Assembly: GCF_035917975.1 (NCBI RefSeq)
Contig: NZ_CP109130.1
Location: forward strand, 5,084,001-5,148,000
Direction of reading: 5' to 3'
Source of the DNA: Streptosporangium sp. NBC_01756
Lineage (GTDB): Bacteria; Actinomycetota; Actinomycetes; Streptosporangiales; Streptosporangiaceae
DNA length: 64,000 bases
Shown here: one piece after another, positions 53,715 to 63,064 of the stretch
Numbering within the stretch: the stretch's first letter is position 1
Layout: the number at the start of each line of letters is the position of its first letter
Program-made: the position numbers and the translations under genes
Notes under the pieces: model-generated
Told to the model about the DNA's origin: nothing
The model's database searches: none
Seen by the model: only the letters and a program-made list of their open reading frames with translations

Positions 53715-54875
53715 TTACGACACTGCCGGAGTCCTGCTGAGGGTATGCCTCAGCCGTGTGGCGACGGCCACGGCGGGCCACAGGTGGGTGGCCAGGTTCC
53801 GCGCCAGGATGCCGAGTCGTGTCGCGGGGACGAGGAGCGCCGCCGCCTGTCCGACGTTTCGCTGTTTGGGTTCCACCAGGCGTCGGTGCGTGGTCTCATA
53901 TCGGCGGAAGGCCGCCTGGGGATCGTCCGGGCTGGAGGCCAGTTCTTCAGCGAGGGTGAAGGCTCCCGTCATGGCGAGGGTGGAGCCGTCTCCGAACAGC
54001 GACACGCAGGACGCGGCGTCGCCGAGGAGCGCGACCCGGCCGTTCCACCAGCGGGGCAGGCGTACCTGGCTGACCGAGTCGAAGTAGAGGTCCTCGGCGG
54101 TGCGCACGTGCTCCAGCAGGTCGGGCACCCGCCAGGACACGTCTGCGAACGCGCTGGTCAGCAGCCGCTTGTGCTGCTCGGTGTCGCGGTAGTCGAAGCC
54201 GGGCTCCGCCGGGCTGCGGTAGAGGAAGAACGCCAGGTCGCCGCTGGGGGTGGGGCTGACGGCGACCGCCTTGCCGGGCGTGTTGTGCATGAGGATGTCT
54301 CGGCCGGGTCCGGTCCGGCCGCCGAGCGGTGTCGTCGCCACGTAGAGGCCCATGTGGCGCGCGAGTCCGCTCTCCGCCCCGAACGCCAGCCGGCGCGTCG
54401 TCGAGTGCAGGCCGTCGGCCCCGATCACCAGGTCGAAGCGGCGGGGATCGGTGCGGTCGAAGGTGACCTCGACCCCGTGCTCGTCCTGGTCGAGGGAGGC
54501 GATGGAGTCCTCGAAGAGGAACTCGGCATGATCGCGGCTCGCCTCGTACAGGATCGACGCGAGGTCGCCGCGTGGCAACTCGACCTCGTCCGCCTGCTGC
54601 ACGGCGCGCATGTCCATCCGGCCGATCCGCCTGCCTGAGGCGTTGACGAAGCTGAGCCCCGTCGTGCCGGTGGCGGCCTCGCGCAGCCGGGACAGCAGTC
54701 CCATCCGTTCGGCGACGTCCACTGCGCTCCCTCTGACGTCCACCGGGTTCCCGCTGGAACGTAATCCCTGGGCGCGTTCGACGACGGTGACGCGGAAGCC
54801 GTGCCGGGCCAGCCAGTAGGCCGCTGTCGGGCCGCCGACGCCGGCCCCGGAGATCAGTACTGTGCGCTCGCTCAT
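53715..54875 (-). CDS. FAD-dependent monooxygenase (PHBH fold), copy 1
   Basis: 386 residues. FAD-binding GAGVGGPTAAYWLARHG (10-26), DG motif VIGADGLHSTTRR, and GD motif VALLGDAASCVSLFGDGS. Class A flavin monooxygenase of unknown substrate, related to the TetX/PHBH-like group. Divergent from a TetR gene, with an inverted-repeat operator between. A paralogue lies at 60119-61285. Confidence 0.9.
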   Translation of the reverse strand: MSERTVLISGAGVGGPTAAYWLARHGFRVTVVERAQGLRSSGNPVDVRGSAVDVAERMGLLSRLREAATGTTGLSFVNASGRRIGRMDMRAVQQADEVELPRGDLASILYEASRDHAEFLFEDSIASLDQDEHGVEVTFDRTDPRRFDLVIGADGLHSTTRRLAFGAESGLARHMGLYVATTPLGGRTGPGRDILMHNTPGKAVAVSPTPSGDLAFFLYRSPAEPGFDYRDTEQHKRLLTSAFADVSWRVPDLLEHVRTAEDLYFDSVSQVRLPRWWNGRVALLGDAASCVSLFGDGSTLAMTGAFTLAEELASSPDDPQAAFRRYETTHRRLVEPKQRNVGQAAALLVPATRLGILARNLATHLWPAVAVATRLRHTLSRTPAVS

Positions 54876-54889
54876 GACACCTCACTAAC

Positions 54890-54944
54890 TGGATGAATTT
54901 CCTCCACTTTCTCGATGGTACCCTAAGCGGAGGAAAAACATCCA
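54890..54944. promoter_or_regulatory. inverted-repeat operator shared by the TetR and monooxygenase genes
   Basis: Arms TGGATGAATTTCCTCC (54890-54905) and GGAGGAAAAACATCCA (54929-54944) match at 14 of 16 positions, separated by 23 bp. The arms sit 15 bp from the monooxygenase start and 20 bp from the TetR start, placed to control both genes. Confidence 0.6.
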
Positions 54945-54963
54945 ATTCTCGGTTGAGGTGGCA

Positions 54964-55647
54964 GTGGAGACGGAGAACCCTCAGGGGACGACGGGGCTGC
55001 GCGCCGACGCGCGCCGCAACCGGGAGCGGATCGTCGCGGCCGCCCAGAAGCTGTTCCTGGAGCAGGACATCGATGTGCCGCTGGAGGAGGTGGCGCGCCG
55101 GGCGGGCGTCGGCATCGGCACGCTGTACCGCCGTTTCTCCGACCGGGACGCGCTACTCCGCGCGGTCTGCGAAGAGAGCCTTCGCCGCCTGGCGGACCTG
55201 GCGGAGACCGCCTGGCGGGAAGAGCCCGACGCCTGGCACGCGCTGTGCCGCTTTCTGCGCGCCTCCACCGAACTGCGGCTGGGCACACTGTCGGCAAAGC
55301 TCGATCCGCACCTGCACCAGCAACTCCGAGCCGGGCGCGACCTGCACGAGATACGGCAGCGGGTGATCGCCGTCGTCCTGCAGATGACCGAGCAGGCACA
55401 GGCGGACGGGACCCTGCGCGGCGACATCGGCCCCGGCGACATCGCCCTGCTGATGACCGTGCACGTCTACACGCCACTGGACGTGCCCGACGAGCAGGCC
55501 GTCTCCCGCGTGGTGGAGATCATGCTGAGCGGCCTGCGCGCCGGATCGGAATTCACCCTTCCCGGAGCTCCGCTCACCGGCGACGACCTGCGCCGCTACA
55601 CGGCCGTGGAGGGATCTTCCGCCACCCGGGTGCAGCTGACCGAGTAG
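54964..55647 (+). CDS. TetR-family regulator divergent from a monooxygenase
   Basis: 227 residues. Helix-turn-helix RIVAAAQKLFLEQDIDV through VGIGTLYRRFSDRDALL, then a SbtR-like helical ligand domain. GTG 54964 is preferred over GTG 54958 because GAGG then has a 5-nt spacing. It probably represses the divergent FAD monooxygenase gene and is released by its substrate. Confidence 0.87.
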   Translation: METENPQGTTGLRADARRNRERIVAAAQKLFLEQDIDVPLEEVARRAGVGIGTLYRRFSDRDALLRAVCEESLRRLADLAETAWREEPDAWHALCRFLRASTELRLGTLSAKLDPHLHQQLRAGRDLHEIRQRVIAVVLQMTEQAQADGTLRGDIGPGDIALLMTVHVYTPLDVPDEQAVSRVVEIMLSGLRAGSEFTLPGAPLTGDDLRRYTAVEGSSATRVQLTE

Positions 55648-55812
55648 TTCCCAGCAGCAGGCCCTGGTCGGCGGTGGTGACCGCCAACAGGCAGCACGGC
55701 GGCCTCGGACACGGGGCACGGCCGCCTCCGGCGGGGTTGCTCCACCGCCCGGCCTACGAGCCGGACCGGCTTATGAACCGGGAGCGGCCCACGAGCCGGG
55801 ACGGGAACCGTC

Positions 55813-56562
55813 TCACCTCTGCGATATGTCGATGTCCCCCGTGGCGCTGGTGACCCGGACTGAGCGCGGCGAGGCGGGGTCGTCCACGACGCCGATCCGC
55901 TCCCGCCCCGTGACCGTGCCGGTCACGACGTGGTACGAGCCCTGCGGCAGTCGCACCACGCCGTCGCCGGTGGCGGTCCGCACCTCGACCGACTCGGGCG
56001 GGCCGCTGAAGATCAGTCGCACCCCGCCGGTGCCGGACGAGGCGGTGATCCGTTCGGCCGACAGGTCGTCGGCCTCGACATCGCCGGCTCCCGACCGCGC
56101 CTCCACCGTGCCCGACAGCGCGTGCAACGTGACCGTTCCCGCTCCGGCGTCTGCCTTGACCTCCAGGCCGTGCGGGATCTCCACCCGGTAGTCCACCACG
56201 CACATCCGGTTGTGCCACACCTTGTCGTCGGACGGGCACGTGTGGTCCAGGGTCAGAGTTCCGCCGTCCACGGCGTGCCGGGTGACGGGCTTGGGGCCTT
56301 TCCACCGGAGGGTTTCGGTGACCCGGGTGCCCGACCGGGCGGACTCCGTCACGTCGATGGTTCCGGCTCCGGTCGCCACCCGCAGCGCGGTCAGTTCGCC
56401 GGACACGTCGTAGGAGACGGTTTCATGCTGTTCCGGGACGTCGGCACCCCCCACCTCCACCGGGCCGCTGACGCCACCCACCTCCACCGCGTTGCAGCCC
56501 GTGAGCACCAGACCGAATGCGAGCAGCACCGCTGCGATGACCGTCATCTTCCCCGCTCCCAT
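55813..56562 (-). CDS. lipoprotein with DUF4097 beta-helix
   Basis: 249 residues. Signal peptide with lipobox LTGC (Cys at about 24). The mature part has the DUF4097 pattern of repeated short strands, each with a G(A/S)G(T/D) turn: GAGTIDV, GAGTVTLHALSG, GAGDVEADDL, GTGGVRLIF, ATGDGVVRLPQG, ATGDIDIS. This makes a right-handed beta-helix-like, surface-anchored protein. ATG 56562 starts the signal. Intergenic 55648-55812 has no feature. Confidence 0.82.
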   Translation of the reverse strand: MGAGKMTVIAAVLLAFGLVLTGCNAVEVGGVSGPVEVGGADVPEQHETVSYDVSGELTALRVATGAGTIDVTESARSGTRVTETLRWKGPKPVTRHAVDGGTLTLDHTCPSDDKVWHNRMCVVDYRVEIPHGLEVKADAGAGTVTLHALSGTVEARSGAGDVEADDLSAERITASSGTGGVRLIFSGPPESVEVRTATGDGVVRLPQGSYHVVTGTVTGRERIGVVDDPASPRSVRVTSATGDIDISQR

Positions 56563-56760
56563 GATGTCGACGCGCCTGCCGGCCGTACGGCCGCCGCCCC
56601 GGTGGCCCCGAGGCAACCGAAGGTACTCCGGACCGACCGTCCGGGAACGGGCTTCCCGGCCGTGGCGCAGAACCTTTTACCTGCTTGGAGGCCACCCGAA
56701 CGGTCATGGAGGCGCACCGCGTCACGGGGCTCGCCGGGCCGCCCGACTGGGGGCATGGGG

Positions 56761-56766
56761 GACAAT
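56761..56766 (+). promoter_or_regulatory. weak -10-like element of the SARP gene
   Basis: GACAAT with 7 nt to the ATG at 56774 and no ribosome site. It departs from TAnnnT at the first base, so it is weaker support for a leaderless start. Confidence 0.3.
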
Positions 56767-56773
56767 CGGCATC

Positions 56774-59700
56774 ATGCGGTTCGGCATCCTCGGCCCCCTG
56801 GACGTACGGTCACCCACCGGCGAAGCGATCTCCGTGGGCGGGCCGCGGCCGCGTGCCCTACTGGTGATGCTGCTGCTGAACGCGGACCGGGTGGTCGGTG
56901 TGGAGCAGCTGATCGACGGCCAGTACGGCGACGACCCCCCACCCGGCGCCGCCAACGCGCTGCAGGCCCAGGTGTCCCGGCTCCGCCGCAGCCTGCCCGC
57001 CGAACTGGTCGAGTTCCACGGATCCGGATACCGGCTCGCGATCGATCCCGACGACGTCGACGCACACCGGTTCGAGCGGCTCGCCCGCGAGGGAAGGCGG
57101 CAACTCGCCGCGGGCCTTCACCCGGCCGCCGCCGACCTGCTGCGGGAGGCGCTCGGCCTGTGGCGGGGAGCGGCCCTGGCCGACCTGCCGTTCGGGCAGG
57201 CGCAGGCGGCGCGACTGGAGGAGCTCCGGCTGGCGGCGGCGGAGGATCTCGCCGAGGCGGAGCTCGCCCTTCCCGAGGGTGCCTCCGTCGCCGACCTGCG
57301 GCGACTGGCAGCCGCGCATCCCCTGCGGGAACGGCTCACCGGGCAGCTGATGCGCGCCCTGTACGCGGCGGGACGGCAGGCCGAGGCGCTGGCGGTGTTC
57401 GAGGAGACCCGGCGCCTGCTCGCCGAGGAACTCGGCGCCGACCCTTCGCCCGAGCTCGCCGAGGTCCACCTGGCCGTTCTGCGCGCCGAGCGGTCCGCGA
57501 CGGCACCGCGACGGCTCGCGGCCCAGCTCAGCAGCTTCGTGGGGCGTGAACAGGAGCTCGCCAGGATCGACGGACTGCGCGACTCCCGGCTGATCACGAT
57601 CATCGGGCCGGGCGGCACCGGCAAGACCCGGCTGGCGATCGAGGCGGCCGGGCGCGGGCGGCACGAGGTGTGTTTCGCCGATCTCTCCCCACTCCGTAGC
57701 GGCACCTCCCCGCTCGACAGCGCCTCTTCGACCGGCGGCGTCTTCTCGACCGGCGGTGCCTCCCCGCTCGACGGCGCTTCCTCAGCCGGTGGCGTCTCTT
57801 CGACCGGCGGTGCCTTCCCGCCCGGCGGCGACCAGGTGCCGCAGGCGATACTCGACGCCCTCGGGTTGCGTGAGACCGGGTTCCAGCCGCTGCGTGTGCC
57901 GGATCCCACGGAGCGCCTGGTGTCGGCGCTCGCCGGCCGGGAACTGCTGCTCATCCTCGACAACTGCGAGCACGTCGTCACCGCCGCCGCCACGCTGGCC
58001 CGCAGGCTGCTGGGCGAGTGCCCGGGGCTGAGCGTCCTGGCCACCAGCCGGGAGCCTCTGGGCATCACCGGTGAGACGCTGGTGCCGCTGGCGCCGCTGG
58101 ACACCCCGCCACCGGACTCCCCGCCGTCCGCCGCGCTGTCCTACCCGGCCGTGCGGCTGTTCGCCGACCGGGCGGCCGCCGTACAGCAGGGGTTCGAGGT
58201 ACGGCGGGACAATGTGGAGACGGTCACCCGGATCTGCGCGACGCTGGACGGGCTGCCCCTGGCCATCGAGCTGGCGGCGGCGCGGCTGCGGACGTTCACC
58301 GTCGAGGAGATCGCCGCACGCCTGGCCGAGCACGGCCGGTTCCGGCTGCTGTCGCGCGGTGACCGTACGGCGGCGGCCCGGCACCGGACCCTGCGCGCGG
58401 TGGTGGAATGGAGCTGGGATCTTCTCACCCCGGCCGAGCAGGCGCTGGCCAGGCGGTTCACCGTGTTCGCGGGGAGCGCCTCCCTGGAGGCGGTCGAGGA
58501 GGTCTGCGGCATGGACGACGCCGCTGAGCTGCTGGCCGATCTGGTGGACAAGTCGCTGGTCGAGACGGACGGCGACCGCTACCGGATGCTCGACACGATC
58601 GGGCTGTTCTGCGCGGAGAAGCTGGACGAGGCAGGGGAGCGCGAGCGTCTGCACGGTGCCCACGCCCGTTACTTCCTGGACCTCGCGCAGCGCGCGGACC
58701 CCCACCTGCGCCGGGCCGAGCAGCTCCGGTGGCTGGAGCGGCTCTCCGCCGAGCACGGCAACCTGATGGCCGCGCTGCGCCGGGCCGTACGCGAGGACAG
58801 GGAGACGGCGCTGCGACTGATCGCCGCGCTGGCGGCGTACTGGTGGCTGAGCGGACGGCGCAGCCACGCCGGTGAGGCGGCCGCCGAGCTTCTCGATGCG
58901 ATCGGCCTGCCTCCCGCGGGGCTGGAGGAGGAGTACGTCATGTGTGTGACGCATGCCGTACCCCGAGCGGGGCCCGAGTACTGGGAACGGGCCGGAGCGA
59001 TCATGGGGTCGCTGGACCGGCCGGCGCGGCACCCCTTCACCGTCGCCCTGTGGGGCATGGTCGCGGGTCCGTCGGGAGCCGTCGAACCCAGGAGCGACCG
59101 GCTGTTCGGTTCCGACCCGTGGAATCTGGCCCTGGGGCGGTTGAGCATGGCCCTGCTGGCGGTGCTCGACGGTGACCCGGCCGGGGCCGAGAAGGAGCTT
59201 CGGGAGTCGCTGGCCCGCTTCCGCTCCCTGGGGGAACGCTGGGGAACTGCCCAGGGGCTCGACTGGCTGGCCCTCATCGCGAGCCGGCGCGGAGAGTGGG
59301 CACGTGCCCGTGAGCTGTGGGGGGAGGCGGTGGCGCTGCTTGAGGAGCTGGGCGCCCTGGAGGAGACCGCGGACGTGCTGGAGCGCCGGGCCGAGGGGCT
59401 GGTGCGTGAGGGGGATCTCGCCGCCGCCGCCATCGACTACCGGCGTGCCGAGGAGCTCACCCGCAAGGCGGGACGGCCGGACGTGTCCGCCGGGGTCCAC
59501 CTGGGCCTGGGTGGGATCGCGCGGCTCGAAGGCGACCTCGCCGGGGCCCGGCTCCGGCTCGACGCGGCACTGAAAGCCTCGGAGACCGGGACCTTCGGTG
59601 CCGACGGAGCGCGGGCACGCGTGCTCACCGCCCTGGGGCGGCTGGCCGGAGCCGAGGACGATCCCGCCGAGACCCGCCGCCGCCACCGCCAGGCGCTGGC

Positions 59701-60040
59701 CTCGGCGCGGAGGTCCCCCCTGACGACGGACATCGCCGACGCCGTCGAGGGGCAGGCGGAAGCCGTCCTGTCGGAGGGCGCGGGGGAACGGGCGGCACTG
59801 CTGCTCGGTGTGGCGGTGGCGCTGCGCGGGATGTCCGTGGCCGGTGACCGCGATGTCGCCCGGGTCGCCGCGGGCGCCCGTGACCTCGCCGGGGTGGCGG
59901 CGTTCGCGTCGGCGTTCGCCCGCGGGGCCGCGATGCGCCGCGATGAGGCGCTGAAGGTGCTCGACGGCGAGAGCGGCGAGAGCGGCGAGAGCGGGGAGGG
60001 CGGCGGCTCGGGAGAGAGCGGGATGACAGGGCGGCGCTGA
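56774..60040 (+). CDS. AfsR/SARP-family regulator with NB-ARC and TPR domains
   Basis: 1088 residues. N-terminal OmpR-type winged helix (about 1-90, FGILGPLDVRSPTGEAI), bacterial transcriptional activator domain (about 95-240), STAND ATPase with Walker A GPGGTGKTRLAIEA (about 276-289) and Walker B LLLILDNCEHVV (about 393-404), then winged-helix and TPR-like repeats to the C-terminus. A ~40-residue Ser/Gly/Thr repeat (units of SPLDGASSAGGV, SSTGGA type, about 308-353) is inserted between Walker A and Walker B where relatives are short. The tail repeats GES. Such regulators activate secondary metabolism, yet here only a FAD monooxygenase adjoins it. Confidence 0.9.
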   Translation: MRFGILGPLDVRSPTGEAISVGGPRPRALLVMLLLNADRVVGVEQLIDGQYGDDPPPGAANALQAQVSRLRRSLPAELVEFHGSGYRLAIDPDDVDAHRFERLAREGRRQLAAGLHPAAADLLREALGLWRGAALADLPFGQAQAARLEELRLAAAEDLAEAELALPEGASVADLRRLAAAHPLRERLTGQLMRALYAAGRQAEALAVFEETRRLLAEELGADPSPELAEVHLAVLRAERSATAPRRLAAQLSSFVGREQELARIDGLRDSRLITIIGPGGTGKTRLAIEAAGRGRHEVCFADLSPLRSGTSPLDSASSTGGVFSTGGASPLDGASSAGGVSSTGGAFPPGGDQVPQAILDALGLRETGFQPLRVPDPTERLVSALAGRELLLILDNCEHVVTAAATLARRLLGECPGLSVLATSREPLGITGETLVPLAPLDTPPPDSPPSAALSYPAVRLFADRAAAVQQGFEVRRDNVETVTRICATLDGLPLAIELAAARLRTFTVEEIAARLAEHGRFRLLSRGDRTAAARHRTLRAVVEWSWDLLTPAEQALARRFTVFAGSASLEAVEEVCGMDDAAELLADLVDKSLVETDGDRYRMLDTIGLFCAEKLDEAGERERLHGAHARYFLDLAQRADPHLRRAEQLRWLERLSAEHGNLMAALRRAVREDRETALRLIAALAAYWWLSGRRSHAGEAAAELLDAIGLPPAGLEEEYVMCVTHAVPRAGPEYWERAGAIMGSLDRPARHPFTVALWGMVAGPSGAVEPRSDRLFGSDPWNLALGRLSMALLAVLDGDPAGAEKELRESLARFRSLGERWGTAQGLDWLALIASRRGEWARARELWGEAVALLEELGALEETADVLERRAEGLVREGDLAAAAIDYRRAEELTRKAGRPDVSAGVHLGLGGIARLEGDLAGARLRLDAALKASETGTFGADGARARVLTALGRLAGAEDDPAETRRRHRQALASARRSPLTTDIADAVEGQAEAVLSEGAGERAALLLGVAVALRGMSVAGDRDVARVAAGARDLAGVAAFASAFARGAAMRRDEALKVLDGESGESGESGEGGGSGESGMTGRR

Positions 60041-60118
60041 CAGCGGCCGACAGTGGAGCCGGGTGGGTGTCAGCCGATGTGCGGTGAGCTGTCAGCGCCT
60101 CCCGCGAAGCTTCCGGAC

Positions 60119-61285
60119 ATGAAGAACACCACGGTCCTCATCTCCGGCGCGAGCATCGGCGGCCCCGCCCTCGCCTACTGGCTGAACCGCTACGGCTTCG
60201 CCGTCACCGTCGTCGAGCGGGCACCCGCGCTCCGGCTAGGCGGTCAGGCCGTCGACTTCAAGGGCACGACCCATCACACCGTGCTGGAGCGCATGGGAAT
60301 CCTCGAAGAGGTACGGCGGCGCCAGACCGGCGGGGCCGACCAGGTCATCGTCGACGCGGACGGCAGACGGCTGACGGTCATGCCGGGCGAGTTCAGCGGC
60401 GGCGACATCGAGATCCTCCGCGGTGACCTCGCCGTCCTGCTGTACGAGAGGACCGCGGGGAACTGCGAGTACGTCTTCGGTGACTCCATCACCTCGCTGA
60501 CCGAGACGGAGACCGGCGTGCACGTCACGTTCGAGCGCGGCGCGCCGCGCACCTTCGACCTCGTGGTGGGCGCCGACGGCATCCACTCCAACGTCCGGCG
60601 GCTGGCCTTCGGCCCCGAGTCGGAGTATGTGAAATTCCTCGGTTACTACTACGCGCTGGCCGACATCGACGCCGGTTTCAGCGGCGCGATGTACAACGAG
60701 CCGGGCAGGATGGTGTCGGTCGGCGGCCCCAAGGCACCCGCGTTCTTCATCTTCGCTTCTGAGCAACTCGACTACGACCGCTACGACACCGGTCAGCAGA
60801 AGCGGATCCTCCTCGACGCCTACCGGGGCGGTGGCTGGAAGATCCCCGAGCTCATGGCCAAGGTGCCGGACGCGCGCGACCTCTACCTCGACTCGATCAG
60901 CCGGGTCCACATCGACCGGTACGCCAAGGGCCGGGTGGTGCTGCTCGGCGACGCCGCCTACGGCAACACCCTGGGCGGCTTCGGCACCGGACTGGCCCTC
61001 GTGGGTGCGTACGTGCTGGCCGGAGAGCTGGCGGCGGCCGGAGGGGATCACCGGACGGCGTTCCAGAACTACAATGACGTGTTCCGCGGCTACGCCAAGG
61101 TGGCCAGGCAGGGCACCGCCGGTCCCTTCCTCGCCCCGGCCACTCCGGCGAAGATCAGGATGCGGAACTGGATGTTCAAGCGCAGGTTCCTGATGAAGGC
61201 GATGCTGAAGATGACGGACTGGTTCGCCACGGACATCGAGCTCAAGGACTACCCGAAGCTCGCCCGTACCGCCACCCCGAGGTGA
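60119..61285 (+). CDS. FAD-dependent monooxygenase (PHBH fold), copy 2
   Basis: 388 residues. FAD-binding GASIGGPALAYWLNRYG (10-26), DG motif VVGADGIHSNVRR, GD motif VVLLGDAAYGNTLGGFG. Paralogue of the enzyme at 53.7 kb with the same class A layout. It follows the SARP gene by 78 bp on the same strand, so it may be its target or co-transcribed. No ribosome site is obvious before ATG 60119. Confidence 0.9.
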   Translation: MKNTTVLISGASIGGPALAYWLNRYGFAVTVVERAPALRLGGQAVDFKGTTHHTVLERMGILEEVRRRQTGGADQVIVDADGRRLTVMPGEFSGGDIEILRGDLAVLLYERTAGNCEYVFGDSITSLTETETGVHVTFERGAPRTFDLVVGADGIHSNVRRLAFGPESEYVKFLGYYYALADIDAGFSGAMYNEPGRMVSVGGPKAPAFFIFASEQLDYDRYDTGQQKRILLDAYRGGGWKIPELMAKVPDARDLYLDSISRVHIDRYAKGRVVLLGDAAYGNTLGGFGTGLALVGAYVLAGELAAAGGDHRTAFQNYNDVFRGYAKVARQGTAGPFLAPATPAKIRMRNWMFKRRFLMKAMLKMTDWFATDIELKDYPKLARTATPR

Positions 61286-61426
61286 CCTCCGAGAGGGACA
61301 CGGCCGGGAGCCGCACCCCTCATGGACAGGTGTGCCCCGCGGGCCCCTGTTTCCGCAGGACACAACTGTGCCTGACGCACTCACATCACGTTTTGACCCG
61401 CCGGAGACGGCCCGCCGCGGTGGTGG

Positions 61427-62314
61427 TCAGTTCCTGGGAGTGGGCCGGGACGCGGGACCCCGCCAGGCGTAGGTGACGTCCTTCTCTTGCCTGACGACCT
61501 GGTCCGTCTCGTCGTAGGCGGTCACGGTGACCGAGGGGGTGTCGAGGATTGTCATGGGTTCGCCCGATGCGTCTACGCCGCCTTCAGGATCCGAGACCGA
61601 TTTCCCGAGCACCCGCCCGACGAAGAAGCCGTTGGCCACCTGCGCATCGGTGCGCCGTCCGTCCGCCCAGTCGATCTCCACTCGCCGCACGCCGGGTGCG
61701 ACGCGCCCGGCCACGACCCGGTAGGAGCCGCCGCTCTGGTCGTCGTCCCGCATGCCGTGTGAGTCCGTCTGATCCTCGTAGGCATCCACGGTGAGGCTTC
61801 CGGACAGACCGGCCGCCAGATCACCGGGGGGCTGGTAGCCCCAATAGGTGAACACCGCGCGCTCGGCGAACGCCTCGTACTTCTGCGGTGTGCAGAACAC
61901 GAACCCGGCGGTGCTGCCGACGAGTGCCGTCGACCCCACCGCGTCCCGGTACTCCACCAGCACGCGGAAGTCCTCCGTCTTGCCGTGTTCGGGAATCCGC
62001 TGCTTGCCGTCCATGTCGTGCACCGGGCCTCCCATGGGCATGCACTCACGTACCGCCCGCAGTTGCTCGGGGGTGTTCTGCGGCAGTCCGGCGACCTGCG
62101 CGGCGATGTTCTGGCCTCCGGTGGAGGGGATCACGACGAGTACGCCGACCACGGAGGCCGCGGCGACCGCGAGTCCGGCGAGCGACAACGACAGCCGGCG
62201 GCGCCGCGATGCTCCGGTGGCCGCCCGGGAGGCGTAGGCGAGCGCGTTGACCGGCTGGGCCTCGCCCGCGATCAGCCGCAGCTCGTCGGCGATCTTCTGC
62301 TCGTTGACGGTCAT
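61427..62314 (-). CDS. membrane protein paired with an ECF sigma factor
   Basis: 295 residues. Short cytoplasmic N-terminus (1-48, ELRLIAGEAQPVNALAYASR), one transmembrane helix (about 50-72), and a large extracytoplasmic domain with two Cys (RECMPMG, FVFCTPQ). The place and layout fit an anti-sigma or accessory membrane partner of the sigma factor 1 nt upstream, but no zinc-binding anti-sigma motif is seen. Confidence 0.7.
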   Translation of the reverse strand: MTVNEQKIADELRLIAGEAQPVNALAYASRAATGASRRRRLSLSLAGLAVAAASVVGVLVVIPSTGGQNIAAQVAGLPQNTPEQLRAVRECMPMGGPVHDMDGKQRIPEHGKTEDFRVLVEYRDAVGSTALVGSTAGFVFCTPQKYEAFAERAVFTYWGYQPPGDLAAGLSGSLTVDAYEDQTDSHGMRDDDQSGGSYRVVAGRVAPGVRRVEIDWADGRRTDAQVANGFFVGRVLGKSVSDPEGGVDASGEPMTILDTPSVTVTAYDETDQVVRQEKDVTYAWRGPASRPTPRN

Positions 62315-62315
62315 G

Positions 62316-62816
62316 TCAGGCCTCCAGGGTGATGGGTTCGCCGACCAGTTCGCGGAGCCGGACGATCGCCTGATGGGTCTGGCTGCGGACGGTCCCCACC
62401 GAGCAGCCCATGATCTTCGCGACCTCCGATTCGGAGAGGTCTTCGTAGTAGCGCAGCACCAGCACCGCGCGTTTGCGCACCGGCAGGGCACGCAGCGCCT
62501 GTCGCAGGGTGAGCCGGTTCTCGACTTCGCCGGTGCGGTCGAGAACCGGCTGCTCGGGAATTGCCTGGACCACTCGTTCGCGGCCCCAGCGGGGACTTCG
62601 CCAGCGGCCGACCTGTTCGTGGTACATCACCCGCCGCACGTAGGCCTCGGGATTGCCGCGGATTTTCCGCCAGCGGCCGGCGGTCTTCATCAGCGCTGTC
62701 TGCAGCAGGTCCTCGGCGGCGTGCTGGTCGTTGGTCAGGACGTAGGCGAGTCTGATCAGACTGTCCGATCGGCTGGCCACGAATTCGGTGAAGTCGCGTT
62801 GTTGGTCGGGATGCAA
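62316..62816 (-). CDS. SigE-family ECF sigma factor
   Basis: 166 residues. Region 2 (DFTEFVASRSDSLIRLAYVLT, AEDLLQTALMKTAGRW) and region 4 (LPVRKRAVLVLRYYEDLSE, CSVGTVRSQTHQAIVRLRE), matching the actinobacterial SigE-type (SCO-like) short sigma group. The gene overlaps nothing and ends 1 nt before the membrane partner starts, so they form an operon. Confidence 0.9.
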   Translation of the reverse strand: MHPDQQRDFTEFVASRSDSLIRLAYVLTNDQHAAEDLLQTALMKTAGRWRKIRGNPEAYVRRVMYHEQVGRWRSPRWGRERVVQAIPEQPVLDRTGEVENRLTLRQALRALPVRKRAVLVLRYYEDLSESEVAKIMGCSVGTVRSQTHQAIVRLRELVGEPITLEA

Positions 62817-62960
62817 GGCTCTCCTCAGGTCTCATCCGCTTAGATGCGACCGAGGCCGTCCATCTATGGTGCCCGGCCGGTGATTGGATCAGCCCCCGGG
62901 CTCTGCGGACAAACTTCCATCGAGCGCTGCCACGCCGGCGAGGAGCCGGTGACATGGGGC

Positions 62961-62996
62961 GGCCCCGGCCTCCGGGAGGACGGAGGCCGGGGCCGG
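62961..62996. terminator. 14-bp perfect hairpin at the 5' end of the GntR remnant
   Basis: Stem CGGCCCCGGCCTCC / GGAGGCCGGGGCCG with an 8-nt loop. It lies where the DNA-binding domain of the following GntR gene should be encoded. Confidence 0.6.
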
Positions 62997-63064
62997 GAGT
63001 CCGGCGGGAGGCACGGGGGCGACCTCGCCGCCGGACCGGTCAGGGGATCCGGCCCGTACGGGGA

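Noticed and set aside
57782..59686. 634-codon minus-strand open frame
   Set aside because: Antisense to the SARP regulator; shadow composition.
56774..61285. secondary-metabolite cluster around the SARP regulator
   Set aside because: Only one monooxygenase adjoins it; no PKS, NRPS, terpene or RiPP core gene is in the window.
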